From contig JBBHKE010001017.1 of NCBI GenBank assembly GCA_037447655.1, positions 20,537 to 84,536 on the forward strand: 64,000 nt of DNA, read 5' to 3'. The notes beneath the pieces were generated by a model. The model searched no databases and was not told the origin of the DNA. It worked only from the letters and a program-made list of their open reading frames with translations. The position numbers were made by a program, and so were the translations under genes. Below, piece by piece: positions 54,349 to 64,000 of the stretch (positions are counted from its first letter, which is position 1; the number at the start of each line of letters is the position of its first letter). This DNA is from Zygnema cylindricum (lineage: Eukaryota > Streptophyta > Zygnematophyceae > Zygnematales > Zygnemataceae).

Positions 54349-55704
54349 CTCCCCTTATTTTCCAGTCTAGTTTTAACTTTAGTTTTAGTCCACATTTTTC
54401 TCCGCAATATTTCAATTTAGGAGAGGGTACAGGTTTTATCATCATATCAGCCACCATTTCCTCATCAGATCTATATACAAGATTCACAATCTTATTCTCA
54501 ACTTTTACCCTCACAAAACTCAATCTTATGTCCATATGCTAAGCTTTGAAATGATGTTACGGATTGGTTGCAATTGCAATGGCAGCTTGATTATCACAAA
54601 ACATTTCATGCACTCCCTCTTTTATATACCCAAGTCCTTGCAACAAGGACTTGACCCACATCAATTCTTTCACAGCATAACAAGAGTCCGTGTACTCATC
54701 CTCCATAGTAGACTGAGCAACCACCTTTTGTTGCTTACTACTCCAACAACAAGCACTTTCCCCCACATACAACACATACCCAGAAGTGCATCTTCTCATA
54801 GGTGCATTTCATAACTGGCATCACTCCAAGTAGTGATATCAGTGTGCTCCCCTCCCAAATGTAACCATAACTCTCTAGTTCTTACCACATATCTCATGAC
54901 TCTCTTGGTTGCCTCCCAATCTCTCTTCGTAGGATCATTAAAACTCCGACTGAGGACTCCTACTGCTGCCGCTATGTCCGGCCTAGTAGAGTTCATAAAA
55001 TAGATCAAATTTCCTATGACGTGTCTATAAGGGATAGACTTTATAAACTCTCTCTCTCCTCTTAACTCATCTGATCATCTAAGATCATCACTCCTCCTAC
55101 ACTTCCATCACTTATTTTTGTCAAGTCGATGGGAGTGGTACAACTGTCAGCCTTTTCCATCTGAAATCTCTCAAGCATATTACCTATTGCTTCTTTCTAT
55201 GTAAGTCTGATAATCCTTTCCCCCCTATCTCTCTCCATTTCGATCCCCAAAATGTATTTTGCCTCACCTAAATCCTTCATAACAAATCTGCCTCTAAGAT
55301 CTTTCGGTAGCCTATTGATCTTTTCCAAAGACTTACTAAGCAGAAGCAGATCATTCACATATATTGCAATAAAAATGACAACATTCTCATCCTCAAACAT
55401 ATAGATAGAATGGTCAGAACTAATCAGGATTTACCCAGACCGGTGAGAAACTCATCTAGTTTCTTATTCCACTGTCGGGAGCCTACTTCAGTTCATATAA
55501 GGACTTGATGAGCCTGCACACTTTGCTCTCTCCTCCTTCCACAAATCCCTCAGGTTGCCTCATGAATATCTCTTCCTCTAGCACATCATTAAGATAGACA
55601 GTCTTAATATCCATCTAGTGTATTTCCATGTCTTGCGTTGTTGCCAGACTGAGGAGAATCGTTATTGATGGGAACCAGACAACTGGAGCAAAGGTCTCCT
55701 CATA
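54326..55704 (-). pseudogene. Copia 2 reverse transcriptase and RNase H, 3' part
   Basis: Minus-strand pieces: PVVWFPSI…MDIKTVYLND and MRQPEGFVEGGESKVCRLIK (about 55430-55700), IAIYVNDLLLLSKSLEKINR with KDLGEAKYILGIE (55197-55400; the catalytic YVDD reads YVND), RPDIAAAVGVLSRSF (54796-55008), RRCTSGYVLYVGE with QSTMEDEYTD (54557-54799) and VADMMIKPVPSPKL (54326-54535). Stops and frame changes separate the pieces. The chain is cut at 55704 after the start of the ETFAPVV motif by the gag-protease element, and its N-terminal side continues at 62241. Confidence 0.85.
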
Positions 55705-56289
55705 TGTCATGCCGCATTGTGTCGCGACATGTATTTTGTTTATTTGTAAGAATATTACGGGTTGAGGCTACACTAATTCTGGTTGTGTTAAAATCATGCT
55801 TGAATGCAGGATTTATTGCTTACTTACTTCAAAGAGACGCCGGGAATTCCGTTGGTGACACGGAGATACGAATTTGCGTGCGCGATTTGAAGGTGCACGA
55901 TTCGAATGGCGTACGGGGATATCGTTTGGAGGTCGTACGAAACAAGATGAACGACCCTCCACGATATTACATTTGTACTTTTATTTTCGCGTGTATTTTC
56001 ACTTCAGTTGGAATTTCGCGATGTATGAATCGCGTGTACGCGGAACGTTTGTTGGCGCTTCGATTTTTGGTTCACATTGAAGTCGTGAACCCATATAGGT
56101 TCACGCATACATGTAGTTAGGAAGGGTTTTAATCCGCGGATTGTGAATTTTGTAACGTAGGCATATGGTCTCGGTCGCTTATTGGCCAGAACCCAAACTA
56201 GTCACAAATTGTATAGTGAAATACTCTCACATGATTGGTTAGTTAGCAAATGTCAGAAAGTAGTACTTTGGTTATTTCGTTAGTACTTA

Positions 56290-57068
56290 GGGTGCGTCTC
56301 TATGTACTTCAAACTTAGAGATTTTTTTTTTGTTTTTTAGCGCAGATCCGGCGGACCCGGATTTCGGGTGTCCCTATGTGTACCAAACGAAATTGTCACT
56401 TAGGGCGTGACGATTGTATACGTCGACAATGCCCGTGACGGCTGTCAACGTCTACAATCTGTGATGACGCACGTTATTTTTTGTAACTGCTTGTGACGTC
56501 GCGTGACTTTTCGTGACATTGTAGACCTACTGCCCTCCAGCCTCTGTCCTTTCACGGTTGAAGAAGATGCGTTTTGACTTTGCGTCTATTGTCGGCTGGA
56601 CGTGAAATGGCATCGGAACCTTGAGACCCCTTTAAAAAAAATCCCGTACCGGATGGAAACGGACAAAACAAAACAAACTATGTACTTCTCTTTGTCGTAT
56701 TAAACAAAAACGGACAAAACATAGCAAATCGTGTACACTTCCACGTCGCTTGAAATCGTTTGAATTTTTTGAACAAAACAATACATGTGCGAATACGTGT
56801 TCCTATTTGTTTATAGAAAATCCCTAATTTTAAAACACATCGGCCCTGTATTTTAAAGATAAGGTTGAAGATGACGTTTTTTGTCGTCAAAGTGGGTCGA
56901 AGAACACAAGACGACAAGATGTAGCACATTTTAAATTCGATGATGAAGCAAAATGTACTTCTCTTTTTTTCTATTTTATTGTATGGTTGAAACTAACGCG
57001 GTACGCATCTAAATTTTACAGGAAAACGACAGAAAAAAACCCTTACTTAAGCACACAAAGACGCACCC
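56290..57068. mobile_element. Harbinger-like MITE, copy 2, with empty site
   Basis: 779 bp; ends GGGTGCGTCTCTATGT and, reversed, GGGTGCGTCTTTGTGTGC; flanked by TTA at 56287-56289 and 57069-57071. The related element at 50604 has the uninterrupted site GTACTTAGACG near 51182-51192, so the insertion and its 3-bp duplication are directly visible. Homologous in opposite orientation to 4446-5183. No transposase. Confidence 0.9.
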
Positions 57069-57651
57069 TTAGACGATTGCGTTAGGTTCGTACTCTCATA
57101 ATTTGAGAGTATAGGAATTGGTCGAAGAGTACTTAGATTTTTCTGTCTTTTTCCCTTGTCTTTTTCCTTAGTCAAATTGTCAGCTTTTTCCCTGCAAGGA
57201 TTTTTCTACCTTAGTTTTTTCAGCGCTTAGCTTTTCTCTTGCCTTATTATACTTTTATTGTAAGCCCTACAAGTTAATTCACTCGGTTTCGGCCGGAGTC
57301 CGCACGGTTTCCCTTCAACAATCTCTTCTAGTTTGGATTCTGCCTACTTTCTCAGGCTGTTTCTGAACCTTTGTGGATGCCTTCTCTGAATTAGGGTTTG
57401 ACATTTTGTTGTCTAATTTCTGTGGCCTTTGTTGGAGTTCGCTGGTGGTTTGTTGTAACCCGGTTATCTCGGATTCTTTACCATTTTCCATTGCTTGCTT
57501 CCCGTTATCATTTTCTGCAATTGGTTATTAGTGTGTCAAAATCTGGTTTTCTCGGATTTCGTGCAGATTTTTAACGTTGTTTTCTTGTATTTTCTTGTTA
57601 CTATTTTTACTCGTTTGTTAGAATTTCGTTAATCTCGGATTCTTTACGTAT

Positions 57652-58390
57652 TTGAGTGCTTGTTTTCTTGTTGTAATTTTTTGCAATCAGCGTGCCAAGA
57701 TCCAGTTATCTCTGATTCACTGCAGATTTTTATTGTTGTTTTCTTGCATTTTTCTGGTTTTGTTTTCTTTATTTAAAATCCTAGACCTAACTCCTGTAAG
57801 GAATACGCCCAGACCGTGGAGCCTAGTGGCTGCCCATCGGCTTAGTATTCTTGTACTCTCAAATTATCATTCTTCTCTCTCTTGTTTGGTGTTAAAAAAA
57901 TCAAAAAAAAATTGTAATATTTCATTTTCAGTTTTTGTTGAAAAGAAAAAAAATATCATCTTTCATTTTCAGTTTTGGTTCTTGGTTTTGTCTTTTCCAT
58001 TTCTAATCCAATTTACCTTTCGTTTTCAGTTTTCATTCTCAGTTTGGAGTGAGAAATTTAAAAAGAAAAATATATAAATACATTATTTACCATATAAAAT
58101 CTATCTTTCCATTTCTAAATTTTCTTTCAAGTATTTTTTTAATCCGGTTTCTTCCTTTTGATCCGGTTTTATCTTTCCATCGGTTTTAATCCCATCTCTT
58201 CTCCACTTGTAGTTTCTTTTTCAGTTTTTCCTTTGAAAGAAAAATTATAAAAATTGATATATATCTAAAATTTGTACCTTAAAAATACTTTTGTTTGTTT
58301 TTTTTTCAATTCAGTTTTTTGGTGTTTTCCCTCTATCTTATTTCTCTTGCCCACCTTGCTGCCCCTCTATTTTAGGTTTTTTAGGTTTAA
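57652..58390 (+). other. AT/T-rich leader of the gag-protease element
   Basis: TTTTCAGTTTT-type repeats and poly-A/T runs. Open frames (57652-58077) are T-rich and unrecognised. It corresponds to a 5' untranslated leader. Confidence 0.4.
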
Positions 58391-58397
58391 ATTTGTG

Positions 58398-58470
58398 GCA
58401 GATTTTAGGGTTTGGTTGCAGATTTTAGGGTTTGGTTGCAGATTTTAGGGTTTGGTTGCAGATTTTAGGG
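58398..58470 (+). repeat. 20-bp tandem repeat with TTTAGGG word
   Basis: GCAGATTTTAGGGTTTGGTT repeats about 3.6 times without change. Each unit contains the plant telomere heptamer TTTAGGG once. Located in the leader upstream of gag. Confidence 0.9.
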
Positions 58471-58862
58471 TTAGTCTGCCGAATTCGGGTTTGGGATGCC
58501 GCTAACCTGATTCTAACTTGCTTTGTGACTTATACTATCTTTTCCGATACTTTTAGTCTTCCTTTCCCGGTCCCGCACCATACGGAGATCTGCGTGGCTT
58601 CACATTTTGGATTCGCTTTCAGTTTTCGTTCGTAATTTGCATTGTTAAGCCGTGGTGTTTCACACGATTATTTGGAAATTGTGTAGAGGCCCACGCGGTC
58701 CTGGGGACATTTGGAGGAGACTCTTTTTGGAGGAAACTTTGGGAGCGGATTGTGGAGCGGATTCACACTTTGGCGCTCTGCAAAGCCCCAGCTCCGGCGA
58801 CCAGCTACGGCTCACCTTTGATAATCACAAGATTATTAAAGGTGTTCTGTAAGTATTACGAT

Positions 58863-59228
58863 GCCCTGCGGGCGCATGAGCGTGTTAAGATAGTTGGTTG
58901 ACCGTTTAGAGGGTTCGTGCATGGATTGGGTTTCATTGGACCCAATTTTATTGAGCACTTGCATTTCCCAGCATTCTTCGTTTATAATCTGGCCGTGAGT
59001 GGCCTTCCGTTTTCGTGATTGCCTGGAGTGGATTTTACAGCTTAGATCTGGCCGTTGGTGGCCTTGGATAGTTGTTTCTCTGTTTGTGTTGCTGTAGATC
59101 TGCACCTGTGGGTGCTTGGATAGCAATTTTTCTGCCTTTATAGATCTGGCCCTCCGGCCTTGCCCACTTGTTTGCAGGGTAGAAGGTTTCGGTAACACGG
59201 CTTTTTGGTAGATCTGGTCATCGTGGCC
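58863..59228 (+). promoter_or_regulatory. Six small hairpins in the gag leader
   Basis: Stem-loops: GCCC-TGC-GGGC (58863-58873), GGCC…GGCC (58991-59004), GGCC…GGCC (59050-59063), GCACC-TGTG-GGTGC (59102-59115), GGCC-CTCC-GGCC (59148-59159) and GGTCA-TCG-TGGCC (59216-59228). Four of them follow AGATCTG and precede CTTG. Stem bases differ but remain complementary, which suggests selection on RNA structure, as for retroelement packaging or translation signals (inference). Confidence 0.5.
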
Positions 59229-59335
59229 TTGATAGTGACTTATTGGTTTGATTGTTGTGTGTGGCTTGGTTGCTCACTTGTTGCATTTCGTATAGATCGT
59301 GTTCATTATCTTGTCGTTGTTTCCCTCTTCGTTTT

Positions 59336-60325
59336 ATGCCCACCGATTGGAACAATTTTAATTTCTGTTCCGGGTCTACTCGTAGTGGTGTAGCTTTTCG
59401 CCCATCACCTGTAGACCAAATCGATCTAGCAAGTATATCTAATTTTCCTATAACTTCGGTTCCAATTTCGAGAACATCTTGTGCCCGTTCCGGACTCATG
59501 TCAGTCTCTTCTTTGGCCTCCGTCTCCTCTACGCTATCTGTAGAGGAAACCAAAGACGAGAGCCTCGAGGGATTCGACTCAGGTTCCCTCTCCTTTTGGT
59601 CTTCTCCTGGTCTTATTTTTTTCCCACCTCCATACACACCGGTCAGTGACATGGCTTCCTCCTCGGAGGGCCCCATGAGAAAAATACAATTCTGCTTTTC
59701 AGGGATAAAGGATACAATGTCCTTATCTCATTTCCGCATGTTGTATGATACCGAAATGCGCGATTTGGCATTTCGCTATCAAGATCGATTTGATCTTCGT
59801 GTAGCATTCTCTCTCCTTGGTCGGTACCTTAAAGGTTTGGCTCTCACCCTATATTCCCGCAAGTATAATAGTATACTCGCGATGACAGAATTTTCCCCTC
59901 CTTTCGCTGGCACACCAGAGGTCATAGAACAAGTGGATATCCCGTTTCAAGCTGCTTTTCCCGAGGTCTTAGATGCCCAAGGTAATGTCCTAGTTCCCGC
60001 TGTCCCGGAAATTCCTCGGCAATATGTTGTGGCTGCACGTGCTGCTGTCCCAGCACGATTAGGGATGACGATTCCGTTGCGAGATCCCCTTTCGGTCATG
60101 TTTGATCTCCTAGAAGGGGAGTATCGAATGCAAAATCCAGATCAAGTGAAGGAACTGATGAACTTCGAACCTAAACCGGGTGAAACCGCCCCCGCTCTAC
60201 GTGCCCGTATGGAGACGTTACGGGAAGCCTTACCGGACTTAATGTCCGATGCGGAAGCTGTCCAAAAATTTGTTGGACAGTTTCGTGATCACTCAAAACG
60301 ATTTATCCAAAATCATCTTACGTAG
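59336..60325 (+). pseudogene. Gag (capsid-like) protein, ending at a premature stop
   Basis: From MPTDWNNFNF the frame runs 329 residues. After a Ser-rich N-terminus come IQFCFSGIKDTMSLSHFRML, DLAFRYQDRFDLRVAFSLLG, RYLKGLALTLY, then RDPLSVMFDLLEGEYRMQNP and LMSDAEAVQKFVGQFRDHSK. This is gypsy-type gag: an FSG start, a helix with LxGxAxxxY, and the REFxxxF-like end. It probably forms the particle shell. TAG at 60323-60325 and a second stop near 60353 interrupt the same frame, which resumes at 60383 with the nucleocapsid. An upstream ATG at 59252 in frame is possible but would overlap leader sequence. Confidence 0.75.
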
Positions 60326-60382
60326 ACATACGGCTTGAAATTTACCTTTGACTAGGCCGCCCAATATGCAGTTGAATATGAG

Positions 60383-61996
60383 ATGCAGTCGTGTTGGTGG
60401 GAAGCTCATGATCAATCGGAAGTTGCTTTCCCACTTCCCCCACCAAGCAACCCATGGCCCAACAATAGGCCTCCGAAAGTGCCTGCCATGGGAGCTCCAC
60501 CGTTTAACCCTGGAAACAGATTATGTTTTCGTTGCGAGGAAACAGGGCATGAGGCTCGCATGTGTCTAGATAAGACGGCCACATGCACTCACTGTCAGCA
60601 AATGGGACATTATGCCCATCGATGCCATATTAAAAATCTAGAGTTCTCATATCAGAATCAAATCAAGAATGGGGGTATTCCCGCCCGTTCTGCCAAGCCG
60701 GTCGCTCCGCCTAAGGAGACCGAGAAAGAATCTCCTCCTCTTAGAACTTCTTGTAGAGAGAGAGAAAAGTTAGAGCTGCAAGCTACTATGGCGGCTATGA
60801 TAAAGGAACAGTTCGCAGCCTTCATGGCGGAAATGAAGCCGCAGTTTACAGGAATGGCCCGAACGGTCGTTCATATGCCGACGTTGGCCGGTCGAACACT
60901 TCGGGAGTCTACCGTCCATCAACGAGCAGCCACGTTTGACCAAGGCTTGGCAGATCATAATCGAGTGGGAAAAGTAACAAATTCTCGAATTCCACTATCT
61001 TACGAGAAAGAAACTCTCTCCCCTCTTCCGGAAACGACTTCGGCTATTGTAGCGGAAGCACTTACAATCTTGGATAGTACAATCCAAGATGCTCATCGCG
61101 TCAAGGAACGATTGAGCATCCTATCTTCTATGATTGACGACGTGCCTAAGGTCTCTCCTACTGTGGGTGAGGTAACTGCAACCGCTGCTTTACGCGCGTT
61201 GCAGCTGAATCGCAATCTGTTAGCAGTCCAGCCAATTTCGGCGGACGAACGTCGTACATTGGATCCCCACATCAGTTTTCTTTATAACAACCGACACTCA
61301 TTTACAGTCAATGGTGTCGCACCTTCCTTCCCTCTCATGGAAACCGGAGCAAAACCGGTGATCCTAGTATTCGGATTTGCGTTGAAGCTTGGCCTCACAG
61401 CAGACAAGCTGCAACCCACAACCACACGGTTACTAACTTCAGCTGGTACCACGGAGCTAGTCCTTGGAATCACCAAGGACCCCCTCGTGTTTCGGTTTCA
61501 AACAGAAACCGAAACTGAATTTTCTGAAATTTCTTCACGTGCGCCCGTTACTAAGTGTAACGATTACGAATTATTGGTTGGCCAGGACGTTATATTTCGG
61601 GTTGGTGGCGGTGTAGATATGCATGACCAGACATTCTCTTACAGACCCAATCACTTTCTTGAGCGGAAGATTTGCCTTCCACTTATTTCGACACGGAAGC
61701 CCCAACCTACCATGGCTCATTCATCGAAAACACTTCCTGCTTATGCAGGTATCGACACATTAGATAGTGACGTCTCTCCATGTATCTCTCCATGTATTTT
61801 CCCGATCAACAAGAACACTTCTACTAGGACTTTGAGTTCTCAGGGTGCAGATTACATGCCTATTAGGGAGCATGCCAAGCTTGGTGCTTCGCGTTATTTG
61901 CAGGATTTGTCACTGGATTTGGATTCCAGAAGGATACTCACTACTGAGAAGACTCTCGATGCGCGTCTTCGCGGTCTTCCGAATTTGTTTCCTTAG
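60383..61996 (+). pseudogene. Nucleocapsid (two CCHC knuckles) and retropepsin-like domain
   Basis: Same frame as gag. QSCWW and a Pro/Asn-rich stretch lead to CFRCEETGHEARMC (60525-60566) and CTHCQQMGHYAHRC (60585-60626), two CX2CX4HX4C nucleic-acid-binding knuckles. After a helical linker comes PLMETGAKPVILVFGFALKL and later YELLVGQDVIFRVGGGVDM, the retropepsin fold pattern (DTGA…, ILGxDxL). The catalytic Asp is replaced by Glu (ETGA at 61340-61351), so activity is doubtful. The C-terminal part (DSDVSP…REHAKLG) resembles the segment before the PHD finger at 49186-50603. It ends LPNLFP, with no reverse transcriptase or integrase. Confidence 0.75.
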
Positions 61997-62002
61997 CTCC
62001 AC

Positions 62003-62240
62003 CGCACGCTAAGGAGCTGGGGGGGGGAATAAATGGAACTCTCTCTCGGCTTCCCACTCACCTTTCACCTTTTATCCTTTCCACCTATTATGTCATTTTT
62101 CCATTGTCATATTCATTTTAGCTTTGTATTATTATTCTTTTTGCTTCAGGATGTGCTTTGTTGTTGTCTATTCCACGTTTTCTACTCGCCAGCTGGTTAG
62201 GTTGCATGTTTATTGGTTTGATTAGACACATGCACGACAC
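62003..62240 (+). other. 3' terminus of the gag-protease element
   Basis: The stop codon is followed by CTAAGGAGCTGGGGGGGGG and AATAAA, then about 205 bp ending GACACATGCACGACA at 62240. The G run looks like a polypurine tract; the 3' part matches 48970-49168 best in its last 50 bp. Confidence 0.65.
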
Positions 62241-62700
62241 ATAGTCAATCCCTTCTTTTAGGGTGAACCCCTTTGCTACCAATCGAGCCTTATACCTCTT
62301 TATGGTATTATCTCGGTTCAATTTTAGTTTAAACACCCATTTACACCCAATCGGTTTTCTGTCAAGAGGACAGTCTGCTAGTTCCCAAGTATTTGCTTCC
62401 ATGATAGAGGCAATCTTATCATATATGGATCTAATGCATCTGTCTTTCTCCGGACTGTTTACTACCTCCGAGTATGACTGAGGCTCATATGGGTGAGATA
62501 GCTTAGTTACCTTCTGAGTAGCATTTTTTTCCTGGATCCTTTTGCTGCTCCTTCTTCCCCCCTCAAACTTCAAAGTTGGGATAGAGGGAAGTCTTGGATT
62601 TCTCCTTACTGTCTCATCGGCTCCCCTATCTATCAAAGCCGGTTCGGGTCTATCCTCTTTTGTCTTCTCGAAGTTCATAGGAATATGCGAGGTTTTCTGT
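62118..62700 (-). pseudogene. Copia 2 reverse transcriptase N-terminal part and linker
   Basis: From about 62678 to 62241: linker with Arg/Lys-rich RRSSKRIQEKN, then YDKIASIMEANTWELADCPL, KPIGCKWVFKLKLNRDNTIK and RYKARLVAKGFTLKEGIDY. At GIDY it meets the 3' end of the gag-protease element; the matching ETFAPVV side is at 55704. Residues after GIDY in the open frame belong to the inserted element. Confidence 0.85.
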
Positions 62701-62879
62701 GGATTGATTGTGTCTTAGATCTCCCTTAAATCTGCAATCCGTCTTTCACTCATGTCCCCTTCGGGAAAGATGGAGTCCTCTTTACCATCAAACTCAAATC
62801 TGATTCTTATCTTTTAGGTATATTGAAAAGGGTCAAATGACTTCCCTTCATCAATGACAACAAGGTGTTTGACTAGGAT

Positions 62880-63776
62880 GATATCTCTCTTTGCTAAGTC
62901 ATAGACTCTATATCCCTTAACATCCTCATCATATCCTACAAAGTATCCAGGTTTTCCCTTAGCATCTAGTTTCCTGTTTTTCCTATCCGTGTGAAGATTG
63001 TAAACTTGGCTACCGAATACTTAAAGGTGAGGGATATCCGGTTTCCTTCCCACCCACCTCTTATAAGGTGTCATTCCCTTTACAGCTGAGGTAGGGACTC
63101 TATTCTTAATGTAGTTGGCACAGTTTATGGCCTCTGCCCAAAATCTCTTTCCGATTTTCTTGTCGGCCAACATGCTATATGCACTATCTCTAGTGTTTAG
63201 TTCAACCTCACTGCTACCCCATTTTGCTCCGCGTTATATGGTACATTTTTCTGGTGTTGAACTCCCTCATCTCTGAAATACTCCTCAAACTAGTTAAAGG
63301 TATATTCCCCCCCTATTATCACTCCTTATTCTTTTAATGGGGGTTCCATGCAACTTTTCACTCTAGGCTTTATATTCTTTGAAGTAAGTTAATGTTTCAG
63401 ACTTTGTTTTGAGAAAGTATACTCTAAAGTATCTAGACAAGTCATCGGTTATTATCAACATAAACCTCTTTCCTCTAAACGAGGGTACTTTTGCGGGTCC
63501 CCAAATATCTTTGTGTACTAGATCTAGTACTTTCTCACCTCTATATGTGGCGGCTTTTGGAAAGGGAAGTTTGTGAGCCTTACTTTGAGCACATTTACTA
63601 CGACCATTCATCATTTTATTATCCCCAAACTGAATGCCTTTTACTACCCCAAGCTTTTTAATTTCCCTCAACCTATCAAAATGCACTTGCTCCAATTGTT
63701 TATGCCAAATCATCAACTTTGGAACACCAACATAATAAGCATTCTTCTTTTCATTACTCGGGTTAAGCCTAAACAT
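62880..63776 (-). pseudogene. Copia 2 integrase, stop-interrupted
   Basis: Minus-strand order: MIWHKQLEQVHFDRLREIKK (pre-integrase), KLPFPKAATYRGEKVLDLVH, KDIWGPAKVPSFRGKRFML with IITDDLSRYFRVYFL (first Asp), an eroded middle, RFWAEAINCANYIKNRVPTS, then KLDAKGKPGYFVGYDEDVKG with YRVYDLAKRDIILVKHL. The GxFVGYxxxxKGYR block is the typical copia integrase C-terminus. The HNG/E motif region (about 63200-63360) is damaged by stops. Confidence 0.8.
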
Positions 63777-64000
63777 TCCTTGGCTACCCTTATTTGACGT
63801 GAAGTAAACTTCATCCCCATACTTAGCTGTAAAGACTCCCTTTCTAGTGAAGGTATGAAACTCTTTGTCAAAAACATAGACGTAGAGTCAAGATTTTTAC
63901 TCAACTGAGGAATGTAGAGTACATCTGAGAATGTGAGTATAGTATTCTTACCCTCAACTAAGACTTTCAAATCTACCAACCCTGCTAGATCTGTAGTAAC
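63713..64000 (-). pseudogene. Copia 2 protease C-terminal part, cut by window end
   Basis: Encodes LVEGKNTILTFSDVLYIPQL followed by SKNLDSTSMF, the xDVLYxPxLxxNLxS block that follows the aspartic protease active site. The DTG(A) active site would lie beyond the window edge. An additional frame change separates it from the pre-integrase frame. Confidence 0.7.

Larger units (their letters stand above)
55705..62240 (+). mobile_element. Gag-protease element without LTRs, TGTC…GACA termini
   Basis: The element lies inside copia 2, whose minus-strand frame (KEGIDY then ETFAPVV) fixes both junctions. CATA occurs at 55701-55704 and 62241-62244. Ends are TGTCATGCCGCAT and, reversed, TGTCGTGCATGTG: a short imperfect inverted repeat. 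Inside are a long non-coding 5' region with a nested MITE, a leader with hairpins, gag, two CCHC knuckles, a retropepsin-like domain, a G run and a 200-bp 3' end. I see no LTRs, reverse transcriptase or integrase. Relatives are 50604-51738, 47659-48967 and the integrase/PHD element at 48970-50603. It could be a pol-deleted member of a gypsy-related family with unusual ends. Confidence 0.75.

Noticed and set aside
57652-58077. 141-residue hydrophobic frame in the gag leader
   Set aside because: T-rich, Phe/Leu-heavy translation with no conserved motif; treated as leader sequence.
59218-59676. Minus-strand 152-residue frame
   Set aside because: Antisense shadow of the gag N-terminus; no recognisable motif.

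Overview
The window reads as nuclear DNA of a green plant or streptophyte alga, repeat-rich and intron-rich. The evidence is plant-type leucine-rich repeats (LRRs) encoded one repeat per exon of about 69-72 bp with phase-2 introns, a plant-type N-terminal LRR cap, an extensin-like SPPP tail, Ty1/copia and Ty3/gypsy-like elements, and small DNA transposons. A charophyte such as Chara would fit, but the sequence alone does not prove it. There are two N gaps (17438-17688 and 51739-51748). I see no rRNA, tRNA or CRISPR.

Layout. 1-6275: an LTR retroelement with 398 bp of identical LTR sequence at each end, a broken copia-type gag and no recognisable pol; a TTA-flanked MITE sits inside it. 6276-13900: unit A, a partial LRR gene (ten exons, one with shifted splice sites) lacking its 3' exons. 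13930-17175: non-coding block X copy 1. 17176-18853: GA/CT-rich 5' flank with a gap. 18854-36358: unit B, an apparently complete LRR gene (about 21 exons; about 643 residues if my model is right) with signal peptide, LRR cap, about 16-17 LRRs, a cysteine-rich EGF-like module and a basic SPPP tail. 36359-38396: 3' flank with a copia fragment. 38397-40945: block X copy 2. Units A and B plus X are a direct tandem duplication. Comparing the copies gives natural empty sites for four small transposons.

40946-64000 is nested transposons: a probable solo copia LTR (41405-42734), a decayed minus-strand copia element (43745-47658), a minus-strand gypsy/Ginger-like integrase with a PHD finger (49186-50603) and its unusual termini, another copy of that family's 5' end (50604-51738), and a second minus-strand copia element (53334-64000) split by a 6.5-kb gag-protease element (55705-62240).

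The most unusual object is the gag-protease element. Its ends are fixed by the split copia reading frame and by a CATA direct repeat. It begins TGTCATGC and ends GCACGACA, and I find no LTRs in it. A relative in the window carries a gypsy-type integrase plus PHD finger and the same 3' end. This resembles Ginger-type DNA transposons more than a normal LTR retrotransposon, yet it encodes gag, two zinc knuckles and a retropepsin-like domain. Its leader holds six small hairpins whose stems differ but stay complementary.
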